Origin: Anaerolineae bacterium
GTDB taxonomy: Bacteria; Chloroflexota; Anaerolineae; Aggregatilineales; Phototrophicaceae
Reading direction: 5' to 3'
NCBI GenBank assembly: GCA_022824465.1
Contig: JAJDZV010000010.1
Location: 1-58,004 of the forward strand
Length of the DNA: 58,004 nt
Part shown: one piece after another, positions 55,601-58,004 of the stretch
Layout: each line of letters begins with the position of its first letter
Position numbering within the stretch: the first letter of the stretch is position 1
Made by a program: the position numbers and the translations under genes
Notes under the pieces: model-generated
Database searches by the model: none
Told to the model about the DNA's origin: nothing
Seen by the model: the letters and a program-made list of their open reading frames with translations, nothing else

Positions 55601-57271
55601 GATGACGATCACCGAGCGGCCCGAGTAATCGACGCGCTTGCCCAGAAGATTGCGGCGGAAGCGCCCCTTTTTGCCCTTGAGCATATCACTTAGGGATTTG
55701 AGTTCGCGCCGTCCGCGCCGGCTGAGCGCTTTGCCGCGCTGGCTGTTGTCGATGAGGCTGTCGACCGCTTCTTGCAGCATACGCTTTTCATTGCGCACGA
55801 TGACATCGGGCGCGCCCAGATCGAGCAGATGCTTCAGGCGGTTGTTGCGATTGATCACCCGGCGGTAGAGGTCATTGAGGTCGCTGGTGGCGAAACGCCC
55901 GCCATCAAGCTGCACCATCGGGCGCAGATCCGGCGGGATCACCGGCAGCACGGTCAGAATCATCCATTCGGGACGATTGCCGTCGGGTTCGTTTTCTTGC
56001 TTGGTCTCGTCGCGGTCGATGACGGTGGCGCGGCTGCTGCGCAAGCTTTCGACGACGCGCAGGCGTTTGGTCGCCTTGCGGCGCACTTGTTTCGACTTTG
56101 CCGTGCGAACTTCCGACCAGAGGTTTTCGCCCATCTTCACCAGGCTAATGGCGCTAAGGATTTCGTGAAAGGCTTCGGCGCCCATGCTCGCCTGAAAGAC
56201 ATTGCCGAACTTGCCTTTCAGCTCGCGATACTTGCCTTCGGAAACAAAGGGCGTATCAAAGCCCTTTCGCTCCTCGTGCGTATTCTCGGCATAGGTCGTC
56301 AGACTTTGCAGCTTACGCAACTCTTGTATTTGCTTTTCGGCGCTGGCGCGCAAGTTCTTGACGCGCTCGTCAAGCTCATCCAGCTGCTCATCCATCGAGC
56401 TGTCAATATCGACATTTGCGGAATCGACATCGCCGCTGATCTTGGTGATCTCTTCTTGTGTCAGCGAATTTATCTCGCCTTGAAGCGCGCTAAGGTGCTC
56501 ATTGACGATTTCCTGAATCTTGGAGATATGATCGTTGGCGATCAGCTCGCCTTTGGCGACCACGGTCGAGGACGTCGACTTGAGCGCGATTTCCTCGGCC
56601 GCGACTTCGCCCAGCATAGACTCCACCCGGGTTTGGGCGGTTTGGGCTTCGCTCATAATCTCATCGCTCATCCGCGCCAGTTCAGTGTCATAGTGGTCGC
56701 GGATAGCTTTGACCTTGTCGTCAAACTCTTTGGCACGCTGGTCGCGATTGGCGCGCAATTCGTTCATTTGCGCGTCGATGACGGCGGACAGCTCGTCCTC
56801 TTTTAGTTGGAGTTCCTTCTCGATTCGGGCGATCGCTTTGCCGCGCGCGTCTTCATCCACGGTCGTGATGACGTACTGCGCGAAGTAAAGCACGCGGTCG
56901 AGGTTTCGCCGACTGACATCCAGCAGCAAGCCCAAATAGCTGGGCACGCGTCGCGTGTACCAGACATGCGCGACCGGCGCCGCCAATTCGATATGCCCCA
57001 TCCGCTCGCGCCGGACCGATGAGCGCGTGACTTCGACGCCGCATTTGTCGCAGATGATGCCGCGATAACGAATATTTTTATACTTGCCGCAGTAGCATTG
57101 CCAGTCTCGCGTCGGACCGAAAATGCGCTCACAGAACAACCCGTCCATTTCCGGACGGAGCCGCCGATAGTTGATCGTTTCCGGCTTGGTCACTTCGCCG
57201 TACGACCAGGAACGAATCTGTTCCGGAGAAGCAAGGCTAATGCGCAATGCGCTAAAGTCTTTCGCCTCCAA
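52607..57271 (-). CDS. rpoC: DNA-directed RNA polymerase beta' subunit with a coiled-coil insertion
   Basis: The 1554-residue catalytic subunit. Start TTG 57271 has SD AGGAGG with 7-nt spacing. The N-terminal zinc finger has Cys59, Cys61, Cys74 and Cys77; [12 protein letters not shown] (about 657) binds the catalytic magnesium; the second zinc site uses WDCNTHRG and [13 protein letters not shown]. Residues about 150-340 are an insertion between the usual YVITTVDED and [13 protein letters not shown] segments; it is rich in Glu/Lys/Gln/Ala heptads and looks like long coiled coil. Other bacterial insertions lie elsewhere. rpoB is not upstream; the neighbour there is a hydrolase, so rpoC seems monocistronic. 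Confidence 0.97.
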   Translation of the reverse strand: MEAKDFSALRISLASPEQIRSWSYGEVTKPETINYRRLRPEMDGLFCERIFGPTRDWQCYCGKYKNIRYRGIICDKCGVEVTRSSVRRERMGHIELAAPVAHVWYTRRVPSYLGLLLDVSRRNLDRVLYFAQYVITTVDEDARGKAIARIEKELQLKEDELSAVIDAQMNELRANRDQRAKEFDDKVKAIRDHYDTELARMSDEIMSEAQTAQTRVESMLGEVAAEEIALKSTSSTVVAKGELIANDHISKIQEIVNEHLSALQGEINSLTQEEITKISGDVDSANVDIDSSMDEQLDELDERVKNLRASAEKQIQELRKLQSLTTYAENTHEERKGFDTPFVSEGKYRELKGKFGNVFQASMGAEAFHEILSAISLVKMGENLWSEVRTAKSKQVRRKATKRLRVVESLRSSRATVIDRDETKQENEPDGNRPEWMILTVLPVIPPDLRPMVQLDGGRFATSDLNDLYRRVINRNNRLKHLLDLGAPDVIVRNEKRMLQEAVDSLIDNSQRGKALSRRGRRELKSLSDMLKGKKGRFRRNLLGKRVDYSGRSVIVIGPKLKLHQCGLPKTMALELYRPFVISKLVEYNYASNVKGAKRIIERERPEVWEVLEEVIRERPVLLNRAPTLHRLGIQAFEPLLVEGKAIQIHPLVCSAFNADFDGDQMAVHVPLSEQAVNEARELMLSTRNLLKPSDGAPIVGPSKDMVLGNYYLTMDPTVEIIALSARADEFRNESALYSGAHRVGIAFRSNGYYYAQFRNVPNSQLYLDETAPDDNGRTQMIKSAVDRTVEALLAGEIDCMLANAYEARIYLRAKGLDDQLEITNLHERRVVVDMDEVEYLYRMGLVNLHTPILLGNVYDERSPQAEPEICTVGRAIFNRILPDEMRFVQETLGKRGLQDLVARCYQVIGGERTTEVVDAIKNFGFHYATISGTTIAVSDLEIPDERADILRQAEEVVTRAERDFRRGLMTEEERYQITIDEWNRAKDDLQDHIQDTIDPYGPIAIMALSGSTKGGFGPITQLAGMRGLMADPSGRIIDLPIRSHFRGGLNALEYFISTHGARKGLADTALRTADAGYLTRRLVDVAQDMIVNRWDCNTHRGLTVRRSDDVAGQTIDERIVGRCSAEDIVDPDSGALLVARNEMIDEEIAESIQNSSLEAVDVRSPLTCDLVHGVCALCYGRDLGTGEMVNIGAAVGIIAAQSIGEPGTQLTLRTFHSGGTAEVRDITSGLPRVEELFEARRVPKGQAEMTGIGGVLRLTEREDGARIATIIDSKVDSEKFVVPEDWEIEIADGKDVKKGAVIARNGDDDLVASLSGKVHIEERDIYIRFEETNTEEHEIPANARLRKNIFDGMTVQPGEQLTEGSKNPHQILRVLGAEATQLYLLSEIQEVYRSQGVPIADKHFETVIRKMICKVQITESGDSELLPGELIDQLELRTINQELLAEDKQICKGSPVLLGITKAALSTESYLSAASFQHTIKVLAGAAIEGQVDPLHGLKENVIIGKLIPAGTGFHAYQDRETIAPAITLEAQGALDFDEVGDQDDFENMLSEL

Positions 57272-57294
57272 GGCGTAACCTCCTATGCGCTATG

Positions 57295-57372
57295 ATGCTG
57301 TTGATTGAAGATTTATGACTGAATGATCCGTGAGCGATAAGTCCACCGTAAATGCAAATAAGGCAACAGCAT
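57295..57372 (-). other. Long-range inverted repeat in the rpoC leader
   Basis: On the minus-strand transcript ATGCTGTTG (57372-57364) can pair with CAACAGCAT (57303-57295), 9 bp with a 60-nt loop. It lies between the promoter and the SD. It may be a regulatory leader structure or chance. Confidence 0.3.
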
Positions 57373-57429
57373 AACCATACCTGCGCCTCACAGCTATCGT
57401 GACATCTCTTCACTTTTCATATGAGACGC

Positions 57430-57459
57430 ATTGTACCGCGACCAAATGGTCGCTGTCAA
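57430..57459 (-). promoter_or_regulatory. Promoter of rpoC with a 16-bp palindrome in the spacer
   Basis: TTGACA (57459-57454), an 18-nt spacer and TACAAT (57435-57430). The spacer begins with GCGACCATTTGGTCGC (57453-57438), an almost perfect palindrome directly after the -35. A bound regulator would sit between the two hexamers. The start near 57423 gives a leader of about 150 nt. Confidence 0.65.
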
Positions 57460-57511
57460 GACATGAAAGCGTACCCTGGCGCGGTACAATGCGCTGTCGA
57501 TTCAGCCTCCC

Positions 57512-58004
57512 CTATTCGTCCGCGGATCCTGCCATCATTTCCCGCATGGCGTTGATGACCGTCTCCGGCTCGGCGCGGAAAATGGCGTGCTGATTTGTCT
57601 CTGCCCAAATCACGCGCGGGCTGTTGGAATAGACAGTATTGGCGATCTGGCCGGTGCTAAACATCCACGAACGCGATTGCGCTACCGGTTCCGCGCTTGG
57701 GTCGTCCGCCGCAATGATGGCGGTAATCGGCATATCCGTCTGCGTGATTACCGCCTTAACCTGATCAGAATTCACGCCCATCACGCCGTACAGTGTTTCC
57801 CACATGTAGGTGTACCAATAGTGCGGATTATGCAAGATGAGGTTGTAATACAGTTCCCCGTAAAGCTCGGAAGAGGTCGCATTAAACCACCAGGATATAT
57901 CGTCATACAGCAACTCGCCCGCCGCTGCCGCTTCCGCATAACCTCGCACCGTTTCCAGCCAGCTCACCTGCCCGGCCGGGCTTTGGCCTGTGCCAAAAGG
58001 ATAA
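57512..58004 (-). CDS. Alpha/beta hydrolase, C-terminal part (runs off the window)
   Basis: The last 164 codons of a gene on the minus strand that continues beyond the window edge; the frame is open through 58004. The segment PITAIIAADDPSAEP looks like the acid-residue strand and ETNQHAIFRAEPETVINAMREMM like the catalytic His with the final helix of an alpha/beta hydrolase. Many Trp/Tyr residues occur in the cap region (WWFNATSSELYGELYYN). The substrate and nucleophile lie outside what is visible. It ends about 50 nt before the rpoC -35, and no clear terminator is seen. Confidence 0.6.
   Translation of the reverse strand, partial: YPFGTGQSPAGQVSWLETVRGYAEAAAAGELLYDDISWWFNATSSELYGELYYNLILHNPHYWYTYMWETLYGVMGVNSDQVKAVITQTDMPITAIIAADDPSAEPVAQSRSWMFSTGQIANTVYSNSPRVIWAETNQHAIFRAEPETVINAMREMMAGSADE

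Overview
The window is 58 kb of dense, GC-rich bacterial DNA carrying about 44 protein genes, three tRNA genes and a handful of repeat-bearing intergenic gaps. The gene set suggests a member of the Chloroflexota, Anaerolineae-like: a Suv3-type helicase, an FHA plus winged-helix regulator, a membrane pyrophosphatase, a beta' subunit with a long coiled-coil insertion, and many TTG starts. This is inferred from gene content only; there is no rRNA in the window.

Layout. 1-170: end of an initiator tRNA, a second CAT-anticodon tRNA and a terminator. 190-1462: an AT-richer two-gene cassette, a Panacea/YwgA-like protein followed by a proteasome-beta-like Ntn hydrolase with Thr1/Asp17/Lys33. 1474-2874: lysA and tRNA-Asp on the minus strand. 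3006-8526: a MATE-like carrier, an M24 peptidase, an HtrA protease and a phosphodiester-glycosidase-like protein. 8506-10304 (minus): an Ldh-family oxidoreductase and a sugar isomerase. 10532-14292: a heterodimeric ABC exporter. 14311-19414: dinB, glgB and an MFS carrier. 19613-26246: fhs, then the overlapping pyrBCDEF operon. 26808-30897: an SRPBCC protein, photolyase, carotenoid-desaturase-like protein and a MaoC hydratase. 31448-33583 (minus): hppA. 34587-37892: yraN, a MiaA-MoaC fusion, a MoaD-MoaE fusion and rnc. 37889-41211 (minus): FHA regulator, HNH nuclease and Suv3-like helicase. 41457-48227: ftsY, an rRNA/tRNA methyltransferase, prfB, a (p)ppGpp synthetase/hydrolase and a queuosine-tRNA mannosyltransferase-like protein. 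48211-50784 (minus): gyrA. 51118-52530: a glycosidase-like lipoprotein. 52607-57271 (minus): rpoC without an adjacent rpoB. 57512-58004 (minus): the end of an alpha/beta hydrolase.

Most of the window is housekeeping: de novo pyrimidine synthesis, one-carbon and lysine metabolism, translation, tRNA modification, DNA topology and transcription. The most unusual items are the Panacea-like/Ntn-hydrolase pair beside tRNA genes, the MiaA-MoaC fusion, the FHA/HNH/Suv3 operon, and a near-identical 16-bp palindrome just downstream of a -35-like box upstream of both rpoC and hppA. A dispersed repeat family fills several gaps; one copy is split by a 190-bp insertion. A candidate structured leader precedes fhs.
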